64,000 nucleotides of DNA, from contig NZ_JAJNKB010000002.1 of NCBI RefSeq assembly GCF_021533195.1, positions 558,001 to 622,000 of the forward strand, written 5' to 3'. How positions within the stretch are numbered: the stretch's first letter is position 1; every line of letters starts with the position of its first letter. The position numbers and the translations under genes are program-made. The notes beneath the pieces were generated by a model that worked only from the letters and a program-made list of their open reading frames with translations, was not told the origin of the DNA and ran no database searches. Source of the stretch: Portibacter marinus. Its GTDB lineage: Bacteria > Bacteroidota > Bacteroidia > Chitinophagales > Saprospiraceae. Shown piece after piece: positions 44,548 through 53,160 of this stretch.

Positions 44548-44591
44548 AGAGAAGTATCCCTTATTTATATGGGTGCTTCTCTTTGATTTTT
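44548..44591 (+). terminator. Intrinsic terminator of clpC
   Basis: AGAGAAG at 44548-44554 pairs with CTTCTCT at 44576-44582, and CCC:GGG closes the inner part with one bulge. TTTGATTTTT follows. It isolates clpC from infC. Confidence 0.85.
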
Positions 44592-44630
44592 AAGAAAGTA
44601 CAAACAATTAATTAACTAAATAAAATAAAT

Positions 44631-45215
44631 TTGGCAAGAAGAACACGAGGAAGAGTAGTTCGCAACGAAGCAGAACACAGAATCAACGAAAACATTAGAA
44701 TTCCAAAAATCCGTCTGGTAGGAGATAATTTAGATGAAGTCAGTGAAGTAGCTGGCCAAAAAATCACTCCTGAAATCTACGATACGTACAAAGCTAAGAG
44801 GTGGGCAGAAGACATGGGGTTAGACCTGGTGGAAATCAGTCCTAAAGCAAAGCCTCCTGTATGTAAAATTATAGATTACAAGCGCTTTCTTTATAATAAG
44901 AAGAAGAAGGAAAAAGAAATTAAAGCCAAAACGGCTAAGACTGTCATCAAGGAGATCAGATTCGGTCCAAACACCGATGATCACGATTTTGATTTCAAAC
45001 TGAATCACGCGAAAAAATTTCTTGAGGATGGTGCAAAAGTAAAGGCTTACGTCCACTTTAGAGGTCGAACCATTGTTTTCAAGGATCGTGGTGAATTGCT
45101 TCTCTTGAGATTTCTTAAAGAGTTAGAGGAATATGGAGCTGCAGAAGCTTTGCCAAAAATGGAAGGGAGAAGGATGATTGTTATCGTTTCGCCTAAGAAA
45201 AAGAAGAAGAAGTAA
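44631..45215 (+). CDS. infC: Translation initiation factor IF-3
   Basis: This 194-residue protein shows the IF-3 order: N-terminal domain ENIRIPKIRLVGDNLDEV, the basic linker YNKKKKEKEIKAK, and the C-terminal domain with KEIRFGPNTDDHDFDFKL and AKKFLEDGAKVKAYVHFRGR. The C-terminus is a lysine tail (KKKKKK). The only workable start is TTG at 44631 (encoding MARRTRGRV), as the frame has a stop 18 bp upstream and no ATG. IF-3 genes often use rare start codons so that IF-3 itself represses their translation. The gene leads the conserved infC-rpmI-rplT cluster. Confidence 0.95.
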   Translation: MARRTRGRVVRNEAEHRINENIRIPKIRLVGDNLDEVSEVAGQKITPEIYDTYKAKRWAEDMGLDLVEISPKAKPPVCKIIDYKRFLYNKKKKEKEIKAKTAKTVIKEIRFGPNTDDHDFDFKLNHAKKFLEDGAKVKAYVHFRGRTIVFKDRGELLLLRFLKELEEYGAAEALPKMEGRRMIVIVSPKKKKKK

Positions 45216-45314
45216 ATTTTAAACATCTACGAATTATAATAGATAATTTTGCTTTCAAGGTTAAGATGGAGGCAAATTAATAATTATTTAATTTTCATTT
45301 TTAATTATAAAGCG

Positions 45315-45322
45315 TATCTTCG
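45315..45322 (+). promoter_or_regulatory. Candidate internal promoter before rpmI
   Basis: TATCTTCG followed by CAC is one mismatch from TAnnTTTG and lies 35 bp before the rpmI ATG. The -33 region reads TTTTC rather than TTG. A second match, TAATTTTG, is at 45244-45251. Either could allow ribosomal protein synthesis apart from infC. Confidence 0.4.
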
Positions 45323-45357
45323 CACACTATTTCAAAAAAGCATATTAAATATTAGTT

Positions 45358-45552
45358 ATGCCAAAGATGAAAACGCACTCAGGTGCTAAAAATAGATTTA
45401 AAGTGACAGGTTCTGGAAAAATCAAAAGATTTCAAGCTGGAACATCGCACTTATTAAGAAAGAAATCTAACAAAGCAAAGACCAGACTCGTTGGTTCTAC
45501 ATTGGTTGATAAAGCTGATGAGGGTAGAGTTAAGGATATGCTTTGTCTATAA
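45358..45552 (+). CDS. rpmI: Ribosomal protein L35
   Basis: This 64-residue basic protein begins [20 protein letters not shown], the standard bacterial L35 N-terminus, followed by [13 protein letters not shown]. It is a large-subunit protein, in the conserved position between infC and rplT. Confidence 0.97.
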   Translation: MPKMKTHSGAKNRFKVTGSGKIKRFQAGTSHLLRKKSNKAKTRLVGSTLVDKADEGRVKDMLCL

Positions 45553-45573
45553 GTTCAATTATTATTTAACGAG

Positions 45574-45610
45574 GAACCAGGATTAAAGAGATTGACTAAT
45601 CCTCTGGTTC
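45574..45610 (+). promoter_or_regulatory. Hairpin between rpmI and rplT, possible L20 control site
   Basis: GAACCAGGATTA (45574-45585) pairs with TAATCC and TGGTTC (45597-45610), interrupted by a 2-nt bulge (TC). No T-tract follows, so it is not an ordinary terminator. In other bacteria L20 binds an mRNA structure in this operon to repress it; that role here is inference. Confidence 0.45.
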
Positions 45611-45628
45611 GTACTAAATCAAAAAATT

Positions 45629-45973
45629 ATGCCACGATCAGTTAATGCTGTTGCTTCCAGAAGAAGAAGGAAGAAAATCTTAAAAGCAGCAAGAGGTTAT
45701 TTCGGAGCAAGGTCTAAAGTTTATACAGTTGCCAAGAATGCTGTAGAGAAAGGACTTCAATACGCATACCGGGACAGAAAAAACAAGAAAAGAGTCTTTA
45801 GAAGACTTTGGATTACAAGAATCAATGCAGCTGCCAGAATGAATGGAATGACCTATTCCACATTGATGAACGGACTGAAAAAAGCGGGATCTACTCTGAA
45901 CAGAAAAGTTTTGGCAGATTTGGCGATGAATCATCCGTCATCTTTCAAAGCCATCGTTGACTCTGTCAAGTAA
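45629..45973 (+). CDS. rplT: Ribosomal protein L20
   Basis: This 114-residue basic protein begins [20 protein letters not shown] and contains [40 protein letters not shown] and [20 protein letters not shown], the canonical L20 sequence. It binds 23S rRNA early in assembly and often regulates its own operon. A terminator follows. Confidence 0.97.
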   Translation: MPRSVNAVASRRRRKKILKAARGYFGARSKVYTVAKNAVEKGLQYAYRDRKNKKRVFRRLWITRINAAARMNGMTYSTLMNGLKKAGSTLNRKVLADLAMNHPSSFKAIVDSVK

Positions 45974-45994
45974 TCTTTTTCTTTAAAATATAAT

Positions 45995-46028
45995 AGCATG
46001 ACAGTAACATTCGGTCATGCTTTTTTTT
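45995..46028 (+). terminator. Intrinsic terminator of infC-rpmI-rplT
   Basis: GCATGAC at 45996-46002 pairs with GTCATGC at 46014-46020 (extended by A-T outside), followed by eight T. It lies 22 bp after the rplT stop and 13 bp before queA. Confidence 0.87.
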
Positions 46029-46041
46029 AAATCACTTATTT

Positions 46042-47106
46042 ATGAGAACTAAACTTTCCAATTTTAATTTCGAATTACCTGAGGACTTAATTTCACAATA
46101 TCCAAGTAAGGAAAGAGATGAAGCTAGATTACTGGTAGTTCATCGTGATACAGGAAAGGTAGAACACAAAGTTTTCAAGGATTTAATCGATTATTTTGAC
46201 GAAGGAGATGCGCTCATTTTCAACAATACGAAGGTTTTTCCTGCCAGAATGTACGGCACCAAAGAAAAGACCGGGGCGAAAATTGAGGTATTTCTTTTAC
46301 GTGAATTAAATAAAGACTCCAAGCTTTGGGATGTTCTTGTGGATCCCGCAAGAAAAATAAGAGTAGGAAATAAGCTTTATTTTACCGACGAATCTGGCAA
46401 TGACGTTTTAATCGCTGAAGTAGTTGACAACACCACTTCACGTGGAAGAACCATTCGTTTTTTCTACGATGGGCCGGATGAAGAATTTTACAAGATCCTA
46501 AATGAATTAGGGAATACTCCATTACCAAAGTATATTAAAAGAGAAGTTGAAGATCTGGATGCAGAGAGGTATCAAACCATCTATGCAAAGGAAGTAGGGG
46601 CAGTAGCAGCTCCAACAGCAGGATTGCATTTTAGTCGCAGCTTAATGAAAAGACTGGAGCTGAAAGGAGTGGAGCTTCCTGAGCTTACACTTCACGTAGG
46701 TTTGGGAACTTTCAGATCTATAGAAGTAGAAGACTTATCGAAACACAAGATGGAGGCTGAATATTTCAAGATTTCTGAGTCTGCAGCTAATAAAGTAAAC
46801 GCTGCCAAAGAGGCTGGAAAGAAGGTTTGTGCAGTTGGAACGACCTCCATGAGGAGTATTGAATCTGCAGTAAGTGCGACTGGTAATCTGAAGGCGGCCG
46901 AGGGCTGGACTAATTTATTTATCTATCCTCCATATGAATTTAGCATTGCCAATGCAATGATCACCAATTTTCATTTGCCCAAGACAAGTCTGCTGATCAT
47001 GATATCTGCATTTATGGGTCATGATCTTGCGATGGAGGTCTATAACGAGGCGGTTAAAGAGAAGTATAAGTTTTTCTCTTATGGTGATGCCATGCTTATT
47101 TTGTAG
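46042..47106 (+). CDS. queA: S-adenosylmethionine:tRNA ribosyltransferase-isomerase
   Basis: This 354-residue enzyme adds the cyclopentene precursor in queuosine synthesis, using the ribosyl part of SAM. Family landmarks are [82 protein letters not shown] and [12 protein letters not shown], ending with [10 protein letters not shown]-like [10 protein letters not shown]. Length is normal. It stands between two terminators and seems to be its own unit. Confidence 0.95.
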   Translation: MRTKLSNFNFELPEDLISQYPSKERDEARLLVVHRDTGKVEHKVFKDLIDYFDEGDALIFNNTKVFPARMYGTKEKTGAKIEVFLLRELNKDSKLWDVLVDPARKIRVGNKLYFTDESGNDVLIAEVVDNTTSRGRTIRFFYDGPDEEFYKILNELGNTPLPKYIKREVEDLDAERYQTIYAKEVGAVAAPTAGLHFSRSLMKRLELKGVELPELTLHVGLGTFRSIEVEDLSKHKMEAEYFKISESAANKVNAAKEAGKKVCAVGTTSMRSIESAVSATGNLKAAEGWTNLFIYPPYEFSIANAMITNFHLPKTSLLIMISAFMGHDLAMEVYNEAVKEKYKFFSYGDAMLIL

Positions 47107-47257
47107 TAAATACACTGCCTGGTAAAAAATCTTCGTTTCAGGGAATTTTTTTTGTTTTTTCCGGTTAATTATGTTGATTGACTTCCCTAGGCGCGGTGGT
47201 TAAAGCATATGAATGTTTTTACCGCTGGTTATGTCAGCGAAGTTTATATGATATTTC

Positions 47258-47287
47258 TTGCACAGAATTGTTATTTTTTTATTTTTG
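47258..47287 (+). promoter_or_regulatory. Promoter of the DUF2795 gene
   Basis: TTG at 47258-47260, a 19-bp spacer and TATTTTTG at 47280-47287 match the Bacteroidota consensus exactly; CAC follows, as is common. Transcription would start near 47294, giving a ~43-nt leader. Confidence 0.75.
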
Positions 47288-47336
47288 CACGAAATATGGG
47301 TGATTATTTATATTTAAAATTAGAACCAATTAAGTT

Positions 47337-47558
47337 ATGTATTGGACATTAGAATTAGCGCACCACTTGGAGGATGCACCTTGGCCAGCAACTCGTGATG
47401 AGTTAATTGATTATGCTGTAAGATCAGGCAGACCTTTAGAAGTGATCGAAAACTTACAGGCCATTGAGGATGAAGGCGAAATTTATGATACCATGGAGGA
47501 TATCTGGCCCGACTACCCAAGAAAAGATGATTTTCTTTTCAATGAAGATGAATATTAG
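47337..47558 (+). CDS. DUF2795 family protein
   Basis: This 73-residue acidic protein begins MYWTLELAHHLEDAPWPATR, followed by DELIDYAVRSGRPLEVIENL and an acidic tail (EGEIYDTMEDIWPDYPRKDD). This is the compact all-helical form found across Bacteroidota and matches DUF2795. It has no known activity. A near-consensus promoter before and a strong terminator after suggest steady high expression as a single gene. Confidence 0.85.
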   Translation: MYWTLELAHHLEDAPWPATRDELIDYAVRSGRPLEVIENLQAIEDEGEIYDTMEDIWPDYPRKDDFLFNEDEY

Positions 47559-47579
47559 AAGATAAAAATTTTACTTTAG

Positions 47580-47612
47580 AGCCTTACAGATCAAATTTGT
47601 AAGGCTTTTTTT
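47580..47612 (+). terminator. Terminator abutting the cmk start codon
   Basis: AGCCTTAC (47580-47587) pairs perfectly with GTAAGGCT (47599-47606), with T at 47606-47612. The next three bases are the cmk ATG. The element ends the DUF2795 transcript and, on read-through RNA, would place the cmk start directly at the foot of a hairpin. Confidence 0.85.
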
Positions 47613-48290
47613 ATGGTAGTGGCAATCGATGGTTATTCAGCTTGTGGTAAAAGTACTTTAGCTAAAGCTTTGGCAAAGGAACTAAATGCTGTCTATGTGG
47701 ACACAGGAGCAATGTATAGGGCGGTTACGCTGTACTTCCTGAACCACAAAATTGACATTACTTCACCTAAGGAAGTAGCCAAGGCATTGATTAGCATTCA
47801 CATTACATTTGATAACACTGATGGTAAAAATGAATGCATTTTGAATGGTCATAACATCGAGGAAGATATCAGGACACCGCGGGTGAGTGAATTTGTGAGT
47901 GAAGTAGCTGCAATTCCCGTGGTCAGAAGGAAGCTTGTGGAGCTGCAACGGAATATGAGTTTAGACAAAAGTGTGGTGATGGATGGGAGGGATATTGGTA
48001 CAGTAGTATTTCCTAACGCTGATCACAAATTTTTTATTACCGCAAACCCTGAAGTCAGAGCTAGAAGAAGGATTTTGGAATACCAAAGTAAAGGGATGGA
48101 GGTGAATGAACAGGCTATACTGAAGAATTTGGAAAAGAGAGATCACATTGACTCTAATCGCAAGGATAGTCCACTCAGAAAAGCTGATGATGCCATTCTT
48201 ATCAACAATTCTAATCTTGATAAAAGTGAACAACTCAGGTTGGTATTACAGCATATTCGGAACCAAAAAAGTACTACCGAACAAGAGTGA
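47613..48290 (+). CDS. cmk: Cytidylate kinase
   Basis: This 225-residue P-loop kinase phosphorylates CMP/dCMP. Seen are the Walker A GYSACGKST at 7-15, VDTGAMYRAVTLYFLNHKID, NGHNIEEDIRTPRVSEFVSEVAAIP and MDGRDIGTVVFPNADHKFFI, and a lid-like RRRILEYQSKGMEV region with the DSNRKDSPLRKADDAILI motif. No promoter is evident, and the start codon directly follows a terminator T-tract. It therefore depends on read-through from the DUF2795 transcript or on an unrecognised promoter within the hairpin region. Its last 17 bp overlap the convergent T9SS gene. Confidence 0.94.
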   Translation: MVVAIDGYSACGKSTLAKALAKELNAVYVDTGAMYRAVTLYFLNHKIDITSPKEVAKALISIHITFDNTDGKNECILNGHNIEEDIRTPRVSEFVSEVAAIPVVRRKLVELQRNMSLDKSVVMDGRDIGTVVFPNADHKFFITANPEVRARRRILEYQSKGMEVNEQAILKNLEKRDHIDSNRKDSPLRKADDAILINNSNLDKSEQLRLVLQHIRNQKSTTEQE

Positions 48291-51200
48291 CATCGCCGGT
48301 GACGCTTTTAATTTCGCCAGTGATCATTTCCACGTTGACATGATAGACATAAACACCAGGCAATACATTGTTGCCACTGATGGTTCCATCCCAGCCAGCA
48401 TTGGGATCACCAGGAGCAAAGTTTTGATTTTCAAAAACTTTTGTTCCCCATCTGTCAAAAATATCAATAGACCGAATGTTTAAGACTCCAGGATTAGCGG
48501 ATATATAAAACACATCATTGATACCATCTTGATTGGGGCTGAAAATATTGGGCCTGAAAAGTACTGGAGTTTCATCTATTCTTACTTTTATCTCATCTGT
48601 AACAGAACACCCATTTTCATTAATCAGCGTGAGTTCTACCATAACATCCTCACTAGGAGTTAATGTAAAAGATAAGCAGTCTGCACAACCCAGCTGATTC
48701 GCAATTTGCCATTCAATAGATTGAATCTCTTCCATGGTCAAATTGGTATTCGCTGAAATTTCTACATCGTTGCCTAAGAAGACATCGATATTGCCCCCCA
48801 GATCTAATTCTAAATCCTCTGGTTCTCCGATAGTAACCAGGTTTTGCACAAAACAACCAAAGCTATCTTTCGCTATAAAAGTATATTGACCAGAAGTTAA
48901 ATTAGAAAATGTACTGTCATCTTTAAACATGACTCCATCTAAAGAAAAGCTAAATGGTCCAGTTCCTCCCGTATTACCACCAAAGGTCAAACTGGCATTG
49001 TTATCTCCTGGGCACAAAGGATTGGTGACATTGATAAGGAAATCGGTGAAGTTCTGAGGTTCTTCCATCACCTGAATGATGGCAGTATCAATACAACCAT
49101 TTCTACCGTCTACCACTGTTAGTTGATAATTCCCAATTCCTTTAATGTCAATAGTCTCATTAGATAATGGACTATTAATAATACCGTCCGCACTTTCCCA
49201 AAAGTATTGATACGAGGGGCCTTCAGAAGAGCCAGTGTTGTTGAGTATAATTTCATTGTCTTCACACCTGATCAATCCGTCTTGCTGAATGGCTGCCACA
49301 GGCTTAATGGTATCAAGAGAAACATTAATCGTAACATTCGCCGTACAACCATTATCTCCAAACACTTCAGCGGTATATAATCCAGCCTCGACTGGTGAAA
49401 TTGAATTTTGGTCAATGGTAGTTCCATCAGGTAGGTTCCACACATAATCGAAATTTACGCTGTCTGACAATTCAGTAATGTCAATGGCGGGTTGAAAGCA
49501 GGACAACACATTATCAGTATCAAAAGTTATAGCTTCAATACCAATGGCGAAAGTATCGCTATCAACACAATTATTACTTCCACGCACGGTATAGATATAG
49601 GTGCCGGTGTCAATAGCATTGGCATTTTGTCTCATGACATTGAATCCATTAGGTCCTGTCCAGGAGAAAGTAGCACCTGGATCTGGAGATATTCCGGTCA
49701 AAGCAGCAGTATGATCAACACAATCTATCTGATCATCAAATGCAAATTGAACATCTGGCAATATAATTTCTCTGATCACTTCTACCGTATCAAATCCAAT
49801 GCAGCCTTCCAAGCTTACCACACTGAGGACATATTCTCCTGGTCTGGAGACTATTGGATTCTGCTGTGTTGCAAAAAAGCTGGCAGGTCCGTTCCACGCA
49901 TAGGAAGAGATAGGATTTTGAGCACTCGCGGATAACATGACGGATGAATTAATACAATTCAACGTATCCAAAGAAACAGCGAGAGGTTGAGGTGTATCTG
50001 GATTTTCAAGAATTTCCACTGAACCAATAGAGGTGCAACCGTTTCTTCCAGTTATAGAGACATTGTAAGTACCTGAACCAAATATTGTTGGCAGAGCGGA
50101 AGTGGATGTAAAGTCATCCGGCCCTTCCCATTGATAAAGTAGTCCTAATTCTGATGTATTGGGATCTAGTCTGGCTGATTGAGTGGCACACTCCAGAATG
50201 GTATCGTTCAAGGTAAAATTTGGAGGAAACGTATCCATAAGTATCTCTAAACTTTCATTACTAACACAACCGTTGCCACCGATTACATTTAAAGTGTATA
50301 TTCCTGGAATTGTTACCTGGATATTTCGTGTTCTCAGGGTATCTCCTGGTCCAGTCCATTCATAGGTATTACCTCCGCCACTAACTGAGGCTATAACTTG
50401 AGCTGTTGAATCTATGCAAGTGATATTTGTATTTGAAAAATTTATCCTTCTGGGAATGGTGTCGCCATCTATTTTTGCCTCCAGGTAAGAAACACAGCCT
50501 GAAATAGTATCAGTAACTGTCAAAGAATAAAATCCCGCTGCTAAATTTTCAATATATGAAGAATCACCTTTATAGTCAAATGGACCTACCCAATTATACT
50601 TATAAGTGTCCACTTGTGTTACATCAATAACCCCCGCAAAAGGACCTGTAGAACAAGTAACACTTGCTCTGTCTTGAATACTTACTACAGGTGCTTCAGG
50701 GATTGGCTCGATCTCAAATCTTTCTATAATAAAGCAACCGTCAAATGTGCTAATTAATAGAAAATAATCCCCATAATTTGAAACATCTGCTTGTTCGCCT
50801 TCTGCGATTACTCCAATTCCTGATATTGCCCATCTGAAACGACTCGCTTGAAACTCGTTAGCAACGGGTATTGCGGTCAGTCTCCATAATGGGTTCTCGC
50901 AATCACCTATATTTTCTACTTGTACATCGTATTCTGGAAGATCAGAGATATCTCGGCCTAGAGTAATTGAATCTCTTATGTAACAACCATTGGCTAGTAT
51001 CTCAATATAATAAGTTCCCTCTTCGGAAACCTGATTGATAGGTGATGAAGAGAAATAGTCATTAGGACCAGTCCAGATATACAAAGCTGTACTGATTTCT
51101 GAAGATGCAGCTATTGTCGTTTGACCTCCGGGGCATTTGAAATCCTCTCCGCTAACCTCATATTGAAAAATACCTGCATCCCCCATTACTTCAAGTGAAG

Positions 51201-52971
51201 TGAATCCTTTACAACCATTTTGATCCTGTACTTCCAGGTAATAAATTCCAGGTGCAGGTAGGTCTGGTTCCGCAGCATTAGATACAAAGTTATTAGGTCC
51301 TGTCCATCTGTATAGATTGTAATTCAAATTACTTACTGTTACTCGAACTGAAGTCGCTGCACAAGAAATTGTTGGAGCACTGGCACTGATCACCGGTTGA
51401 TCTTCCCCTTGCTCTAATCTATACATTGCACTCACCTGGCAACCGTCGGAGGTATTCACAATAACCGTATAATCTCCAGGTACTGATACAGTGGGTGAAA
51501 GGGATGTACTAGAAAAATTCTGTGGTCCACTCCAACTTGCTGATAAGATGGTTTCAGTAGTGCTTAAGTCTAGAGAGAGTGTTTCGTTTTCACAGGATAG
51601 TTGGTCTGAACTAATGATGATTTCAGGTATGACGCCAGACTGTGTGAGATTTATTGAAGTCCTCAATGTGCATTCCCCTTCGGTTTGATCTAAATGATAG
51701 GTCCCTGGTTGAGATACTTCAATAATTAGCTCTGTAGGATTGCCTTCTATCTGCCCATCATCTGTACTCCAAAAAAAAGAGCTTCCTGACTCTTGAAGGG
51801 AGGAAGATGCATCTAGCGTGATCACAGGATTGTTACAATTGAACGCTGTCTGAGAAGAAGTGATTAATGGTTGGATATTGACAATTTCTAGGTTTAAAAC
51901 TACCGAAGTATCACAAAGATCAGTGCTTTGAGCAGGTAATTTTGCTTCGAAAGTTCCTGAATTCCGAAATGTGTCTATACCTATTATTAATGATTCTCCT
52001 AAACAAATGACTTCATCTCTGGTAAGTACGGGAGGAGATTCATTTACTGTTAGATTGGTGCAATTCTCAGTAAGGTCCAAACAAAATGATATATCTCCAT
52101 TTGCAAGTGCAGTAGCCATTTCAGAATAGCTTAATTCACTTGTAATTAAAGAAGTCAACGAATCCGTTTCCACAGAAAATGCACAAACTGAATAATCACC
52201 TGGTTGTAAGCCGAGGAAATGACCATCAAGATTGACAAGAACTACTTCACCAGCCTGGTCAACAACTAAATAGCCATTGGTGTAATCAGCATTAGTCGTA
52301 ACATCAATATGTCCCAAATTCAAATTTAGATCATCCCCGGTACATACTTCTAAGTTGTTGACAGTTTGAGTTCCTGCTTCTGCTGCACATGGAATGCAAG
52401 TTGGGTCATTGATTAAAAAACCAAATCTTTGAACGCTTAAAGTATTGAAATCGGATGAATTTATTATCCGTAGTTTCCAGATGCCATTTATTTCACCAGT
52501 ACCAAATTCGTTTTCAAAACAACCGGAATTTGGATAGTATGTTCCGAAATAATTAGTAAATACACTCCAAGGTTCACTATTTAACCAGGATTCGCTCGTT
52601 ATTCCAAAACTTATGTCTGGATCTGCATCACCATTGCATTCTGAGAACACTGTAAACCAATTTGAGCCATTTGTAGGTGGTCCATTTTGTATATCTCCAA
52701 TCAATATGACGGAGTTGCCTGAAGGAGCAGTTAATTCGACATAAAGTTCACTAACACTATTATGAGTAAAAAAAAATTCTAAACCTGAAAAAGGGTTTGA
52801 AGAGAGATCATTATTAAGCAGCCTTTCAATATTGATATTATAGCAGGTATCTAATCCAGGTCTGACTTCAAAAGCACCTAATAAATTACCGAGTGAATTA
52901 CACTGAGAATGGGATGTAATTTGGGATAATAGGAGTAGGGCAAAAACAATTATCTTACACGGTGTTCTCAT
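48274..52971 (-). CDS. Giant Ig-repeat exoprotein, T9SS type B
   Basis: This 1565-residue protein has a signal peptide ending SHSQ near residue 23. An N-terminal domain (~30-190) resembles the proprotein-convertase P domain (SVSELYVELTAPSGNSVILI to GIWKLRIINSSDFNTLSVQR). From about residue 385 to 1290 there are about twelve tandem beta-sandwich units of ~80 residues. Each has a tryptophan-glycine-proline core (WSGP, WTGP, WVGP, WEGP or WNGP) and a closing PGxYxLxVxxxNGC motif. An SprB-type repeat follows (~1310-1375), then the CHU_C/type B sorting domain from LFRPNIFSPNQDGINDVF near 1470. It is likely a surface adhesin or gliding-type filament. No enzyme motif is seen. The 3' end overlaps cmk by 17 bp. 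Confidence 0.85.
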   Translation of the reverse strand: MRTPCKIIVFALLLLSQITSHSQCNSLGNLLGAFEVRPGLDTCYNINIERLLNNDLSSNPFSGLEFFFTHNSVSELYVELTAPSGNSVILIGDIQNGPPTNGSNWFTVFSECNGDADPDISFGITSESWLNSEPWSVFTNYFGTYYPNSGCFENEFGTGEINGIWKLRIINSSDFNTLSVQRFGFLINDPTCIPCAAEAGTQTVNNLEVCTGDDLNLNLGHIDVTTNADYTNGYLVVDQAGEVVLVNLDGHFLGLQPGDYSVCAFSVETDSLTSLITSELSYSEMATALANGDISFCLDLTENCTNLTVNESPPVLTRDEVICLGESLIIGIDTFRNSGTFEAKLPAQSTDLCDTSVVLNLEIVNIQPLITSSQTAFNCNNPVITLDASSSLQESGSSFFWSTDDGQIEGNPTELIIEVSQPGTYHLDQTEGECTLRTSINLTQSGVIPEIIISSDQLSCENETLSLDLSTTETILSASWSGPQNFSSTSLSPTVSVPGDYTVIVNTSDGCQVSAMYRLEQGEDQPVISASAPTISCAATSVRVTVSNLNYNLYRWTGPNNFVSNAAEPDLPAPGIYYLEVQDQNGCKGFTSLEVMGDAGIFQYEVSGEDFKCPGGQTTIAASSEISTALYIWTGPNDYFSSSPINQVSEEGTYYIEILANGCYIRDSITLGRDISDLPEYDVQVENIGDCENPLWRLTAIPVANEFQASRFRWAISGIGVIAEGEQADVSNYGDYFLLISTFDGCFIIERFEIEPIPEAPVVSIQDRASVTCSTGPFAGVIDVTQVDTYKYNWVGPFDYKGDSSYIENLAAGFYSLTVTDTISGCVSYLEAKIDGDTIPRRINFSNTNITCIDSTAQVIASVSGGGNTYEWTGPGDTLRTRNIQVTIPGIYTLNVIGGNGCVSNESLEILMDTFPPNFTLNDTILECATQSARLDPNTSELGLLYQWEGPDDFTSTSALPTIFGSGTYNVSITGRNGCTSIGSVEILENPDTPQPLAVSLDTLNCINSSVMLSASAQNPISSYAWNGPASFFATQQNPIVSRPGEYVLSVVSLEGCIGFDTVEVIREIILPDVQFAFDDQIDCVDHTAALTGISPDPGATFSWTGPNGFNVMRQNANAIDTGTYIYTVRGSNNCVDSDTFAIGIEAITFDTDNVLSCFQPAIDITELSDSVNFDYVWNLPDGTTIDQNSISPVEAGLYTAEVFGDNGCTANVTINVSLDTIKPVAAIQQDGLIRCEDNEIILNNTGSSEGPSYQYFWESADGIINSPLSNETIDIKGIGNYQLTVVDGRNGCIDTAIIQVMEEPQNFTDFLINVTNPLCPGDNNASLTFGGNTGGTGPFSFSLDGVMFKDDSTFSNLTSGQYTFIAKDSFGCFVQNLVTIGEPEDLELDLGGNIDVFLGNDVEISANTNLTMEEIQSIEWQIANQLGCADCLSFTLTPSEDVMVELTLINENGCSVTDEIKVRIDETPVLFRPNIFSPNQDGINDVFYISANPGVLNIRSIDIFDRWGTKVFENQNFAPGDPNAGWDGTISGNNVLPGVYVYHVNVEMITGEIKSVTGDVTLVR

Positions 52972-53088
52972 TTATAAACGATCGGGTTTTCGTCTAATAT
53001 CAAATAGGGTATTATCCACATTCTCTTTAAAGTATAATCTATAGACAGTTTTATAACCATTCTGTTCGATGTGATCACCTTAAAGTTC

Positions 53089-53127
53089 TAAGCTTCTCCA
53101 AATTTATACAAAATTTAGAGAAGCTTA
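53089..53127. other. Long inverted repeat between two giant exoprotein genes
   Basis: TAAGCTTCTC (53089-53098) pairs with GAGAAGCTTA (53118-53127). After one C-A mismatch, AAATTT (53100-53105) pairs with AAATTT (53111-53116) around a 5-nt loop. It lies 33 bp after the stop of the PKD protease on the minus strand. No T-tract follows in either direction, so it is more likely an RNA-stabilising or processing hairpin than a standard terminator. Confidence 0.55.
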
Positions 53128-53160
53128 ATATATAGACCTTCGCAAGTGTGTTTTCGCTGT

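Noticed and set aside
47223-47239. Small hairpin CGCTG/CAGCG before the DUF2795 gene
   Set aside because: Only five pairs, no T-tract, and it lies upstream of the promoter, so no role is supported.
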